Source: an uncultured Prevotellaceae bacterium
GTDB taxonomy: Bacteria > Bacteroidota > Bacteroidia > Bacteroidales > UBA932
Reading direction: 5' to 3'
NCBI GenBank assembly: GCA_947166905.1
Contig: CAMVFZ010000016.1
Location: 1 to 47,031, forward strand
Length of the DNA stretch: 47,031 nucleotides
The notes under the pieces are model-generated. The model was not told where the DNA came from. It saw nothing but the letters and a program-made list of their open reading frames with translations, and ran no database searches. How positions within the stretch are numbered: the first letter of the stretch is position 1; each line of letters opens with the position of its first letter. Made by a program: the position numbers and the translations under genes. This document shows positions 23,526-32,084 of this stretch, piece by piece.

Positions 23526-25577
23526 ATGAAACTGTATCTTGTCATAGCCGCCCTTGCAGTTACAGCCTGTGTATCGGGTCCTTCATCGGGCGACCTTAGT
23601 CTGGTCTCTGAAAATGGTGGATCCCAGTTCCGCATAGAGACAGCCTCTGCGCAGACACCACTGCTTAAATCTGCAACAGACTTTGGCTCGGTCACTGTAT
23701 CCGGGCAGAAAATCACCTTCAAGACAGTCAGCCGCTCCAAAACAGACATCAGCGATGTCTTTGGCCAGGGCGTATGCTACGTTTATAAAGGTGAAGCCGT
23801 ATCCGGCCCTGCAATTACCCGCGAGCTCAAACTCTCTGTTTATCAAGATTTTCCCTCGACCGTTCTGGTGAAATCGACATATCGCAATGGTTCCGGTGAG
23901 AACCTGTCCGTTGACGGATGGTCAATGTGCAGCCTTCAGGTCAGGACAGAAGCACCGGAGCCTTACTTCTGGTCTTTCCAGGGACAGTCTACCAGCGCCC
24001 GCGAAGACTGGATAAAGCCAATCGGAGAGGAATTCTATCAGCTTAACAACATGGGTATGAATCCCGCCGAGGACCATGTGGACTATGGCGGCGGCGTGCC
24101 CGTCGTATGCCTGTGGAGGCGTGATGCCGGCGTTATCATCGGCCATCTTGAGCCTACCCCGCAGATTTTAAACCTTCCCGTGGACAAGAAGGCAGGGAAT
24201 GACTATGCCGATATTTCCATAGAAAAGAAATACGAAGAGCCCGTAATCCTGGCTCCGGAAGAGTCCCTGGACACTTACACCTGCTTTGTCAGCACCTACA
24301 GCGGGGACTGCTTCGGCGCCCTCCGCCATTATGCCCAGCTACTTGAAAGAGTGGGCGTAAAGATGCCGGAAAGCGTGCCCGAAGCCTACGAGACCGCCTG
24401 GTGCGCCTGGGGCTATGAACGCCAGTTCACCATCGAAGAGATTGTGGGCACCCTACCCAAGGTTCAAGAACTTGGATTTAAATGGGCCACCCTGGACGAC
24501 GGTTACCAGATTGCGGAGGGCGACTGGGATCTTACAAAGGAAAGATTCCCCAACGGCGACGATGACATGAAGTACATGGTGGACGAATTCCACAAATACG
24601 GTCTTAAGGCGGAGCTGTGGTGGACCCCTCTTGCCGCCGACCCCGGAACGGAATTCCTTCGCAAATATCCGAATTCCCTTATCCTTGGCAAGGATGGCGA
24701 GCCCAAGAAGATAGAGTGGTGGGACAGCTGGTTCCTTTCTCCGGTAGACGAGGATGTCCGCAGGGAACAATCGGCCCTTGTACACAAGTTCATTGCCGAT
24801 TATGACTTTGACGGACTCAAACTGGACGGCCAGCATCTTAACTGCGTGTCACCGGACTACAATCCGGCCCACCATCCGGACGATCCTGAAAAGGACTTCC
24901 GCGAGCTCCCCGGCTTCTATAAACTCATCCATGACACTGCCAGGGCCGTAAAGTCCAACTCTGTTATCCAGTACTGCCCCTGTGGCGACTGCTTCTCTGT
25001 ATACAACCTTCCTTATATCGACAAGGCTGTGTCTTCAGACCCCACAAGCAGCTGGCAGATTAGGACCAAGGGCTATGTCCTTAGGGCCCTTGCTCCCAAG
25101 CTCGCTTACTACGGAGACCATATAGAGCTGTCGGACAACGAGAATGATTATCCCACCCAGTTGGGAATCGGCGCCGTGATTGGTACCAAGTTTACCTGGC
25201 CGGCAGATAATCCGCATGTGAAACATTCATACCTGCTTACTCCGGAAAAGGAGGCCCTGCTTAAAAATGCCCTCGGTATCTACGAGGAAAAGCAGCTTGC
25301 AAAGGGACAGTATGTGGCCGGCCTGTATGACATCGGCTTTGATTACCCAGAAACCCATGTCATTGCGCAGAACGGCAAGATGTACTATGCCTTCTATACC
25401 TCCGGAAAGCCAGTTTCGTCCGTAGAGCTACGCGGTTTGCAGCCCGGAAAGACCTACAAGGTGGTGGATTATTACAACCACCAGGATCTGGGCCTTGTGC
25501 TGGCATCGGAGAAAACCGTACTTAACGCAGAAGTTAACGGCAGCCTTCTCCTTGAAGTAGGCGAAGTGGACAACTGA
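23526..25577 (+). CDS. GH36-type alpha-galactosidase (or alpha-N-acetylgalactosaminidase), lipoprotein
   Basis: Retaining glycosidase releasing terminal alpha-linked galactose or a 2-amino derivative. The signal ends at Cys15 (AVTAC), so it is membrane-anchored. An N-terminal beta-sandwich (to ~residue 270) precedes a TIM barrel with FKWATLDDGYQIAEGDW, ELWWTPLAADP, the nucleophile region DFDGLKLDGQH (candidate Asp434) and the candidate acid/base Asp505 in AVSSDPTSSW. The segment between them, QYCPCGDCFS, replaces the CSGGG-type loop that holds the sugar 2-OH in common alpha-galactosidases. That change, with AgaS in the same operon, raises the possibility of an N-acetylgalactosamine or galactosamine substrate. 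Length (683) is normal for the Bacteroides branch. It lies ten bases after the kinase. Confidence 0.85.
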   Translation: MKLYLVIAALAVTACVSGPSSGDLSLVSENGGSQFRIETASAQTPLLKSATDFGSVTVSGQKITFKTVSRSKTDISDVFGQGVCYVYKGEAVSGPAITRELKLSVYQDFPSTVLVKSTYRNGSGENLSVDGWSMCSLQVRTEAPEPYFWSFQGQSTSAREDWIKPIGEEFYQLNNMGMNPAEDHVDYGGGVPVVCLWRRDAGVIIGHLEPTPQILNLPVDKKAGNDYADISIEKKYEEPVILAPEESLDTYTCFVSTYSGDCFGALRHYAQLLERVGVKMPESVPEAYETAWCAWGYERQFTIEEIVGTLPKVQELGFKWATLDDGYQIAEGDWDLTKERFPNGDDDMKYMVDEFHKYGLKAELWWTPLAADPGTEFLRKYPNSLILGKDGEPKKIEWWDSWFLSPVDEDVRREQSALVHKFIADYDFDGLKLDGQHLNCVSPDYNPAHHPDDPEKDFRELPGFYKLIHDTARAVKSNSVIQYCPCGDCFSVYNLPYIDKAVSSDPTSSWQIRTKGYVLRALAPKLAYYGDHIELSDNENDYPTQLGIGAVIGTKFTWPADNPHVKHSYLLTPEKEALLKNALGIYEEKQLAKGQYVAGLYDIGFDYPETHVIAQNGKMYYAFYTSGKPVSSVELRGLQPGKTYKVVDYYNHQDLGLVLASEKTVLNAEVNGSLLLEVGEVDN

Positions 25578-25624
25578 TTACTAGACAACAATATTTAATA
25601 ACCATAAACAAATATTCAAAATCC

Positions 25625-28555
25625 ATGAGAAAAGTATTGCTTTTGGGTCTTTTGATGTTCTCGACACTCGTTATGTCCGCACAGGTTGTGGTCAAGGGTG
25701 TTGTGACAGCTGGAGACGATGGCCTGCCGATGGTAGGTGCAAGTGTATTTGAGAAAGGAACTTTGAATGGCGTTATAACTGACTCTGAAGGAAACTATTC
25801 AATCAAAGTCCAGAGTGAAAAGTCCATTCTTGTCTTTTCTTCGGTAGGTTTCAAGACCACCGAATCACTCGTTGGCGGCAAAACCGTTATTAATATTACC
25901 CTTGACGTGGATTCCCAGTTCATCGACGAGGTTGTCGTGATGGGTTACAGCTCCAAGACAAGAGGTGAGATTACCAGTGCCGTAACCACAGTTTCCGCAG
26001 AGAAACTGCAAGACGTTGTCAGCAACAATATCGGCGATATGCTCCAGGGCAAGGTTGCCGGTGTTACCGTTGTCAAGGACAGCGGCCGTCCCGGTTCAGC
26101 CCCTTCTATCCGCATCCGCGGTACTTCATCCCTCCACGCATCCCAGGAGCCTCTTTATGTGGTTGATGGTATCATCGGCGGTTCTTATGATCCTGCTGAT
26201 GTAGAATCAGTTACCGTCCTTAAGGATGCCGGTGCAACCGGTATGTACGGTGCCCAGGCAAACGGCGGTGTAATCGTAGTTACCACAAAGAAGGCCAAGA
26301 CCAACAAGCTGCAGTTCAACTTCAAGGCTAACATCGGTCTTATCACTCCTGACTTCTCAAGGCAGAGACTGATGAACACCAAGCAGTTGTACACTTACTA
26401 CCGCGAGTACTTCCGCGACCCGGAGACCGGTCTCGTAGACGACCTCGCATTCAAGACAGCCCTTCCGGTATCCATCCTTGAAAACGACACTGACTGGAGA
26501 GGCCTCATCACCCAGAACGCCCTTCTGCAGAACTATCACTTCTCTGTAATGGGCAAGAACGACTGGTACTCAGGCTATCTCTCATTCTCTTACTACAAAG
26601 AAGAAGGTACCATCAAGAATACAAGGTACTCACAGCTGAATGTACGTTCTAACAACACATTCAACCTTACCAACTGGCTCACCCTTACCGCAAACCTTGA
26701 CGTTAGCGGCAACATGGCCGATGTCCCCGATGACAACCTCGTATACTATGTAGGCGAGAACATCCCCTTCGATTCTCCTTACGACGAGGACGGCAACCTC
26801 CGTTCTTTCAAGAACAGCAAACTCTATGGCCGTTACGACGTTAACCCTATGATGGGCTTCCTCAGCGGAAAAGACGTACGTAACAGCAAGGGCTTCGGCT
26901 CAGACCTTGACTTCGTGCTCACCGCAAAGATTACCCCCTGGCTCTCATTCGTATCCCAGAACCGTGGTACCGTAGGCGTATGGCACAGCCATTATCACAG
27001 ATTCGCAGATGTAGAGTACATGAAGGGTGGCGACGAGATCGAAGACAGCATGAGCTACAGCTACGGCGGCATCTCCACCAACATGTTCAAGGCCGACAAG
27101 ACCTTTGGCAAGCACTCTGTAAGCGGCCTCATCGGTTACGAGGCACAGATGACCTGGAGCAATGACCTTACCGGCTACGGCCAGGGCCTTCCTTACGGAC
27201 TTTCCGTACTTGACGTTGCTTCTTCCAACAAGGACGCAGGCGGCAACCGCTACAAGAGCGGAATGCAGTCCGTAATCTCCCAGGTCAATTACAACTACGC
27301 ACAGAAATACTTCCTCACCGGTTCCTTCCGTGTAGACCAGTCCTCTACCTTCAACAAGGACAACCGTACCGCTATCTTCCCCAGCGTTTCCGCTGCATGG
27401 GCAGTAAGCAACGAGGATTTCTTCAAGTCCAATATCATCAGCAACCTCAAGCTCAAAGCCAGCTGGGGTAAGACAGGTATGAAGGATATCGGCTCTTCCA
27501 AGTATCTGGAGGCCTTCGCATACAGCACCCAGTACGATTCCAACTCCGCTGCTGTTCCTATCCAGATGGCCAACAAAGACCTTAAGTGGGAAGAGACAAC
27601 CCAGATCAACGTGGGTGCTGAAATCGGTATTACCGACCGTGTTTCAGTCGATGTCAACTATTATCGCAATACAACCAACAACCTGCTTGTATACCGTGAC
27701 CTTCCTCCGACAGGTGGTTTCTCCAACCAGTGGCAGAACCTTGGCTCGGTACGCAATACCGGCTTCGAGGTTGCACTCAATGTTACTCCTGTCAAGACCA
27801 AGGACCTCAAGTGGGATGTAGATTTCTCTATCTCCAACAACAAGAATAAACTCTTTGGTTTTGGAGAGGGCGTACAGTTCATCCAGTCCAACTACAGGAG
27901 CCTTTCACAGATCTATCGTGACGGCGTTCCTATCTACACCTGGTATCTCCGTGAGTATGCGGGCGTAGATCCGCAGACCGGTAAGGAGCAGTTCGTCGCA
28001 GAAGACGGTTCTCTTACCTACGACTACGCATCAGCCCGCTTCGTAGAGGCCGGTACCCCTATCATTCCTTGGCAGGGTGGCGTAGGAACCCAGGTATCCT
28101 GGAAGAACTTCAAACTTACCGCCAACGGTAGCTTCGTATGGGGCAACACCCTTTACGGCCGTGCCCGTGCAAGCCGCCTGGCAACTTTCGTATCCAACTC
28201 TCTCATGCCTTCAAACGAGGATTCAATCTGGCGTAAGCCGGGTGACAAGGCCACCATCGGCAGTCCTGCATATGCACTGGCATCCGTTTATCATACGGGA
28301 GACCTCGTAAAAGGCAACTACTTCAAGCTTCGCAACGTGACCCTGTCCTATACCCTTCCTAAGAGCATCACCAAGGACAACACTCTCACGCTCTCGCTCT
28401 CTTGCGACAACCTCTTCACTCTCACCTCCGTATGGGGTGCCGATCCCGAGGTTTCACTGTCTGCAGACTCCGGTGTAGCTGGTATGATCGAGTCCATCGA
28501 CAACAGATACCCTAACAAGAAGCAGTTCATTTTCCAGGTTAACTTCTCATTCTAA
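25625..28555 (+). CDS. SusC-type TonB-linked receptor
   Basis: 976-residue outer-membrane importer with full architecture: signal peptide (to MSAQ), N-terminal carboxypeptidase-regulatory-like domain (VVKGVVTAGDDGLPMVGASV to NITLDV, ~22-100), TonB box region DEVVVMGY, plug domain (GKVAGVTVVKDSGRPGS, PLYVVDGIIGG, VESVTVLKDAGATGMYG, NGGVIVVTTKKAK), then a barrel ending FQVNFSF. It is 47 bases after the glycosidase gene, the largest gap in the operon, without a recognisable promoter. It imports the glycan handled by the operon, together with the SusD that follows. Confidence 0.96.
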   Translation: MRKVLLLGLLMFSTLVMSAQVVVKGVVTAGDDGLPMVGASVFEKGTLNGVITDSEGNYSIKVQSEKSILVFSSVGFKTTESLVGGKTVINITLDVDSQFIDEVVVMGYSSKTRGEITSAVTTVSAEKLQDVVSNNIGDMLQGKVAGVTVVKDSGRPGSAPSIRIRGTSSLHASQEPLYVVDGIIGGSYDPADVESVTVLKDAGATGMYGAQANGGVIVVTTKKAKTNKLQFNFKANIGLITPDFSRQRLMNTKQLYTYYREYFRDPETGLVDDLAFKTALPVSILENDTDWRGLITQNALLQNYHFSVMGKNDWYSGYLSFSYYKEEGTIKNTRYSQLNVRSNNTFNLTNWLTLTANLDVSGNMADVPDDNLVYYVGENIPFDSPYDEDGNLRSFKNSKLYGRYDVNPMMGFLSGKDVRNSKGFGSDLDFVLTAKITPWLSFVSQNRGTVGVWHSHYHRFADVEYMKGGDEIEDSMSYSYGGISTNMFKADKTFGKHSVSGLIGYEAQMTWSNDLTGYGQGLPYGLSVLDVASSNKDAGGNRYKSGMQSVISQVNYNYAQKYFLTGSFRVDQSSTFNKDNRTAIFPSVSAAWAVSNEDFFKSNIISNLKLKASWGKTGMKDIGSSKYLEAFAYSTQYDSNSAAVPIQMANKDLKWEETTQINVGAEIGITDRVSVDVNYYRNTTNNLLVYRDLPPTGGFSNQWQNLGSVRNTGFEVALNVTPVKTKDLKWDVDFSISNNKNKLFGFGEGVQFIQSNYRSLSQIYRDGVPIYTWYLREYAGVDPQTGKEQFVAEDGSLTYDYASARFVEAGTPIIPWQGGVGTQVSWKNFKLTANGSFVWGNTLYGRARASRLATFVSNSLMPSNEDSIWRKPGDKATIGSPAYALASVYHTGDLVKGNYFKLRNVTLSYTLPKSITKDNTLTLSLSCDNLFTLTSVWGADPEVSLSADSGVAGMIESIDNRYPNKKQFIFQVNFSF

Positions 28556-28567
28556 CAAACTGTGGAT

Positions 28568-30094
28568 ATGAAAAAGATTTTCAAATATATCATCATACTG
28601 GCTGCAGGCGCAGGCCTCATGACCTCTTGCAACCTTGATATCGCACCTGAAGACTCCCTTACCGGAAGTCAGATGACCCAGTCACCTACAGGTATCCTGG
28701 ATATCCTCAACGGCTGCTACGCTGTAATGAAGGACCATCCGGAGAACTCCAGCAGCAACAACTGGTATGGCCGTCAGTTCTACCAGATGTCCGACTTCTC
28801 TTCCGATGACGTAGTTTACGGACATGCTACTACCGACGAGCTCAACATGATCTTCAAATTTGAAGAAAGGCATGCAGGACTCAGCAATGTGGCATCGTTC
28901 TGGTCACAGTCATACAAGATTATCTATTCTGCAAACGTCGCCCTTGACGTTATCGCCAATGATGCCAATCCTTCTGTAGAGACCAACAACCTTCATGGCG
29001 AGGCCCTCTTCCTCAAGGCTTATGTAATGCACAGCCTTGTAAGGGTATACTGCAAGCCTTACAAAGAGGCAACAGCCGCAAGCGAGCCCGGCCTTATCAT
29101 CCGTGAGGATGGTTCCGACGCTTCACCCAAGGGCCGTGCAACCCTTAAGGAGACCTACGACTACATCGTAGATTGCCTGATAGAGGCAGAAAAACTCATG
29201 GAGACTCCAGTAGAGCGCTCACAGAGCCGTTGCTTCGCTTCTGTTGGTGCCGTACGCGCACTCCTCTCAAGGGTTTACCTTTACATGGGTAACTGGGACA
29301 AGTGTATAGAGTACTCCGGCAAGGTTATCGGCGATGCCAATTATGCAATCGCAAGCCCCGCAGAGTTTGCAGATTACTTCAAGAGCACCTGGACCTCCAA
29401 GGAGACTATCTGGTGCCTCAAGATGCTGCCTCAGGATGACAAGGGCTCAGGTTCCGTTGCATCCATGATTATGAAGGCCGATGGTTGCTGGGGAGAGGAA
29501 GGTTATTCAGACCCTCTGCTTGAGGACATGGGCCGTGGTACTTCCCTTGAGACCGACGATATCCGCTGGACCTTCGTCTGCGATGTCAACACCAAGAACG
29601 GTCTTGACCTTATCCCTTGCTCCAAGCTCTCATGGCAGGATGGCAAGCCCACCCTCTTCTCTCCTCCGTTCCTTCGTGTAACCGAGATGTACTTGAACCG
29701 TGCCGAGGCCTATGCCCACAAGAATGACAAGGCCAACGCCATCAAGGATATCAACGAGGTCAGGAAGAACAGGATGATTGCAAATGTCGATTCCCACCTT
29801 GTATCAGAGGCCGATATCACCACCAACATTGTAGACCTGGTGCTCAAGGAAGAGCGCGTAGAGTTTGCTTTCGAGGCCCACCGGTTCTTCGACCTTATGA
29901 GAAATGACAAGGATATCGTCCGCAATTACTGGGGTTATCATACAAATTATACTGCAGGACAGAGCACTTCCGGCCAGCCTGGCATGAATGCTGTAGGAGT
30001 TTTTACCAGCCATGATGACACCAGACTTGTATTTCCTATCCCTTCAAAGGAGATTGACAACAATCCTCTTTGCGAACAAAACCCTGGTTATTAA
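28568..30094 (+). CDS. SusD/RagB family surface lipoprotein
   Basis: About 508 residues, partner of the preceding SusC. The start is the ATG at 28568, directly before MKKIFKYIIILAAGAGLMTSC (Cys21); a GTG two codons earlier is in frame but unneeded. Family features: NLDIAPEDSLTGSQM after the Cys, LHGEALFLKAYVMHSLVR, RVTEMYLNRAEAYAHKND, ERVEFAFEAHRFFDLMRN and an NPLCEQNPGY end. It acts on the cell surface in glycan capture. Confidence 0.95.
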   Translation: MKKIFKYIIILAAGAGLMTSCNLDIAPEDSLTGSQMTQSPTGILDILNGCYAVMKDHPENSSSNNWYGRQFYQMSDFSSDDVVYGHATTDELNMIFKFEERHAGLSNVASFWSQSYKIIYSANVALDVIANDANPSVETNNLHGEALFLKAYVMHSLVRVYCKPYKEATAASEPGLIIREDGSDASPKGRATLKETYDYIVDCLIEAEKLMETPVERSQSRCFASVGAVRALLSRVYLYMGNWDKCIEYSGKVIGDANYAIASPAEFADYFKSTWTSKETIWCLKMLPQDDKGSGSVASMIMKADGCWGEEGYSDPLLEDMGRGTSLETDDIRWTFVCDVNTKNGLDLIPCSKLSWQDGKPTLFSPPFLRVTEMYLNRAEAYAHKNDKANAIKDINEVRKNRMIANVDSHLVSEADITTNIVDLVLKEERVEFAFEAHRFFDLMRNDKDIVRNYWGYHTNYTAGQSTSGQPGMNAVGVFTSHDDTRLVFPIPSKEIDNNPLCEQNPGY

Positions 30095-30109
30095 TACTAC
30101 GACAAGCTT

Positions 30110-30964
30110 ATGAAAAAGTTAATTTCAATATTCTGCATCGCCGCTATGGCCATACTCTCATCTTGCGTAAGAGAGGGAGATCTTGACCTTGACCCGGTAC
30201 CGGATATCGCATTTGAATATACTTGTGACGGACTTACCCTTACCTTCACCTCCGTCGTTCCCAATACCACCGATGTTAAATGGGAGGTCGTAGGACTTAC
30301 CCAGGGCGCCGGTGACACCTTTACCTATACTTTCCCCAAGCCCGGTATTTACTGGATAAAGATGTCCGGCAAATACAATGGCCAGGAGCAGGTTGTAGCA
30401 GGCAAAATCCTGGTTGCAAAACCTTCACCCGTCAAACTTGACGATGACTCCTTCGCCGATTGGGATGCAGTTACTTATCCCGACTTCATGATGGAAGGCT
30501 CCGACGGCATCTCTTATGCCAAGTTCGATTACAACGCAGATTATGTATTCTTCTACGTTGCAATGAGCACTGCCATCCCCGGTTGCACTGCCGATGGTGC
30601 CATCATGAACATGCGTATCGACTGCGACGACCTTACTGGAACAGGTATGTCTACCAAGGGCCTTGGTTGCGACTGGTATCTTGAGGGTAACTTCTGGAGG
30701 GAGGAAGATCCTTGGACCGACTGGTATGACTGCGCCTCCGGCGACACTGTTTATGCCGATGGTATGCCTATCGAGATGGGTACCTACAAGAACGATGGTG
30801 ACATGGTTTACATGGAGTTTGCCCTCCCCAGGAAGAAATTCGGAATCAGTGGTTCATCCATGGGTCTCTTCTTCAAGTTCTATACAGAAGATTGGGAGGA
30901 TGCCTTCGGTATGAGCTGCCAGGGTAAGACTACGTTCCACTTCGCTTTGGATAAGACCGAGTAA
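30110..30964 (+). CDS. Surface lipoprotein with PKD-like and CBM9/DOMON-like domains
   Basis: A 284-residue lipoprotein (signal ends AILSSC, Cys19) in the SusE/SusF position after SusD. Residues ~30-105 look like a PKD or Ig-like module (FEYTCDGLTLTFTSV, KWEVVG, FTYTFPKPGIYWIKM). Residues ~112-284 resemble carbohydrate-binding family 9/DOMON-type sandwiches: DDDSFADWDAVTYPDF at the start, YNADYVFFYVAMS, MNMRIDCDD and a closing MEFALPRKKFG. Such proteins bind the target glycan on the cell surface. The domain assignment is from pattern only and the ligand is unknown. Confidence 0.75.
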   Translation: MKKLISIFCIAAMAILSSCVREGDLDLDPVPDIAFEYTCDGLTLTFTSVVPNTTDVKWEVVGLTQGAGDTFTYTFPKPGIYWIKMSGKYNGQEQVVAGKILVAKPSPVKLDDDSFADWDAVTYPDFMMEGSDGISYAKFDYNADYVFFYVAMSTAIPGCTADGAIMNMRIDCDDLTGTGMSTKGLGCDWYLEGNFWREEDPWTDWYDCASGDTVYADGMPIEMGTYKNDGDMVYMEFALPRKKFGISGSSMGLFFKFYTEDWEDAFGMSCQGKTTFHFALDKTE

Positions 30965-30965
30965 T

Positions 30966-32084
30966 ATGAAAAAGCTTATTATATCTGCATTCGCAGTTGC
31001 CGGTCTTCTGTTCTCATGCGAGCAGGCTCCGCAGAAGGAAGAGTCCTTCCTTGACAAACTCCTTCTCAAGGACTACAAGCCTGTTCCTTGTATGAACCTG
31101 CCCGAGCACCATCCGCATAGTGCAAAGTTCAACGTGCATGACATGCATTCACATGCTTATGCCGCTACTCCGGAAGAGTGCCGTGAATGGGCAGAGCGCC
31201 TTAAGGCGAATAACATCGACAAGGTTGTTGTGAACACCTACGCTTCCGGCGACAAGTTCGAGGAACTCTATGATATGTACAAAAACGCATCGGATGCTTT
31301 TGAAATGTGGTGTGGCTTTGACATGAGCGCATGGGGTACTCCGGAGTTCGAGGAAACGGCCGTGGCTTCGCTTGTGCGCGATTATAACTATGGTGCAAGA
31401 GGTGTAGGAGAGGTTGGCGACAAAGGTCCTGGTGAGGCTTACTTCACCAACTTTGCCACCGGCGTGCCTACTCCTACCGCCCATATGAACGATCCTCGCT
31501 TCGACGCCCTTTTTGAAAAGTGCGGAGAACTTGGAATGCCCGTTGTCATCCACGTGGGAGATCCTATCTGGATGTACGAGCCTATCGACGAGCACAATGA
31601 CGGCCTTGTCAATGCAGAGCACTGGAAGATCGATATGGATGAGCCGGGAATGCTTGGCCTCTACGACCTTTGCACTACTCTTGAGGAGTGCTGCGACAGG
31701 CATCCGAACACAACCATCATCGCCTGCCATTTCATGAATCTTACCCACGACTATGAGCTGTTGGGCAGGATCATGGACCGCCACGAGAATCTTTATCTGG
31801 ATAATTCTGCCCGTCACGTAGAGTCTGCTATTACTCCCCGTGCTACCAAGGCCTTCTATGAGAAGTACCAGGACAGGATTTTCTTTGGAACGGATAACCA
31901 TCCTTCCCAGGAGATGTATGATTTGCAGTGGAGGATCCTTGAAACAGAGGATGAGCATTTCTATGATTACGAGCATGCTTATCACTGGCAGCTTTATGGT
32001 TTGGGCCTGAGTGACGAAGTCCTCCGCAAGCTCTACCACGAGAATGCAGACAAGCTTTATGAAAAACTCGCATCAAAGAAATAG
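30966..32084 (+). CDS. Lipoprotein of amidohydrolase family 2 (metal-dependent TIM barrel)
   Basis: 372 residues with lipoprotein signal ending LLFSC (Cys18), so this TIM-barrel hydrolase works outside the cytoplasm, which is uncommon for the family. Metal-binding candidates are the HxH in HDMHSHAY (His61, His63), VIHVGDP (~197), IIACHFMN (~257) and Asp in FFGTDNHPS (~305). The family (COG2159) includes decarboxylases and hydrolases of cyclic or amide bonds. Substrate is not readable. In an operon with AgaS but no cytoplasmic deacetylase, an extracytoplasmic deacylase is a possible role, offered only as inference. The ATG comes one base after the previous stop, and the next gene starts immediately after its own stop, suggesting translational coupling. 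Confidence 0.8.
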   Translation: MKKLIISAFAVAGLLFSCEQAPQKEESFLDKLLLKDYKPVPCMNLPEHHPHSAKFNVHDMHSHAYAATPEECREWAERLKANNIDKVVVNTYASGDKFEELYDMYKNASDAFEMWCGFDMSAWGTPEFEETAVASLVRDYNYGARGVGEVGDKGPGEAYFTNFATGVPTPTAHMNDPRFDALFEKCGELGMPVVIHVGDPIWMYEPIDEHNDGLVNAEHWKIDMDEPGMLGLYDLCTTLEECCDRHPNTTIIACHFMNLTHDYELLGRIMDRHENLYLDNSARHVESAITPRATKAFYEKYQDRIFFGTDNHPSQEMYDLQWRILETEDEHFYDYEHAYHWQLYGLGLSDEVLRKLYHENADKLYEKLASKK

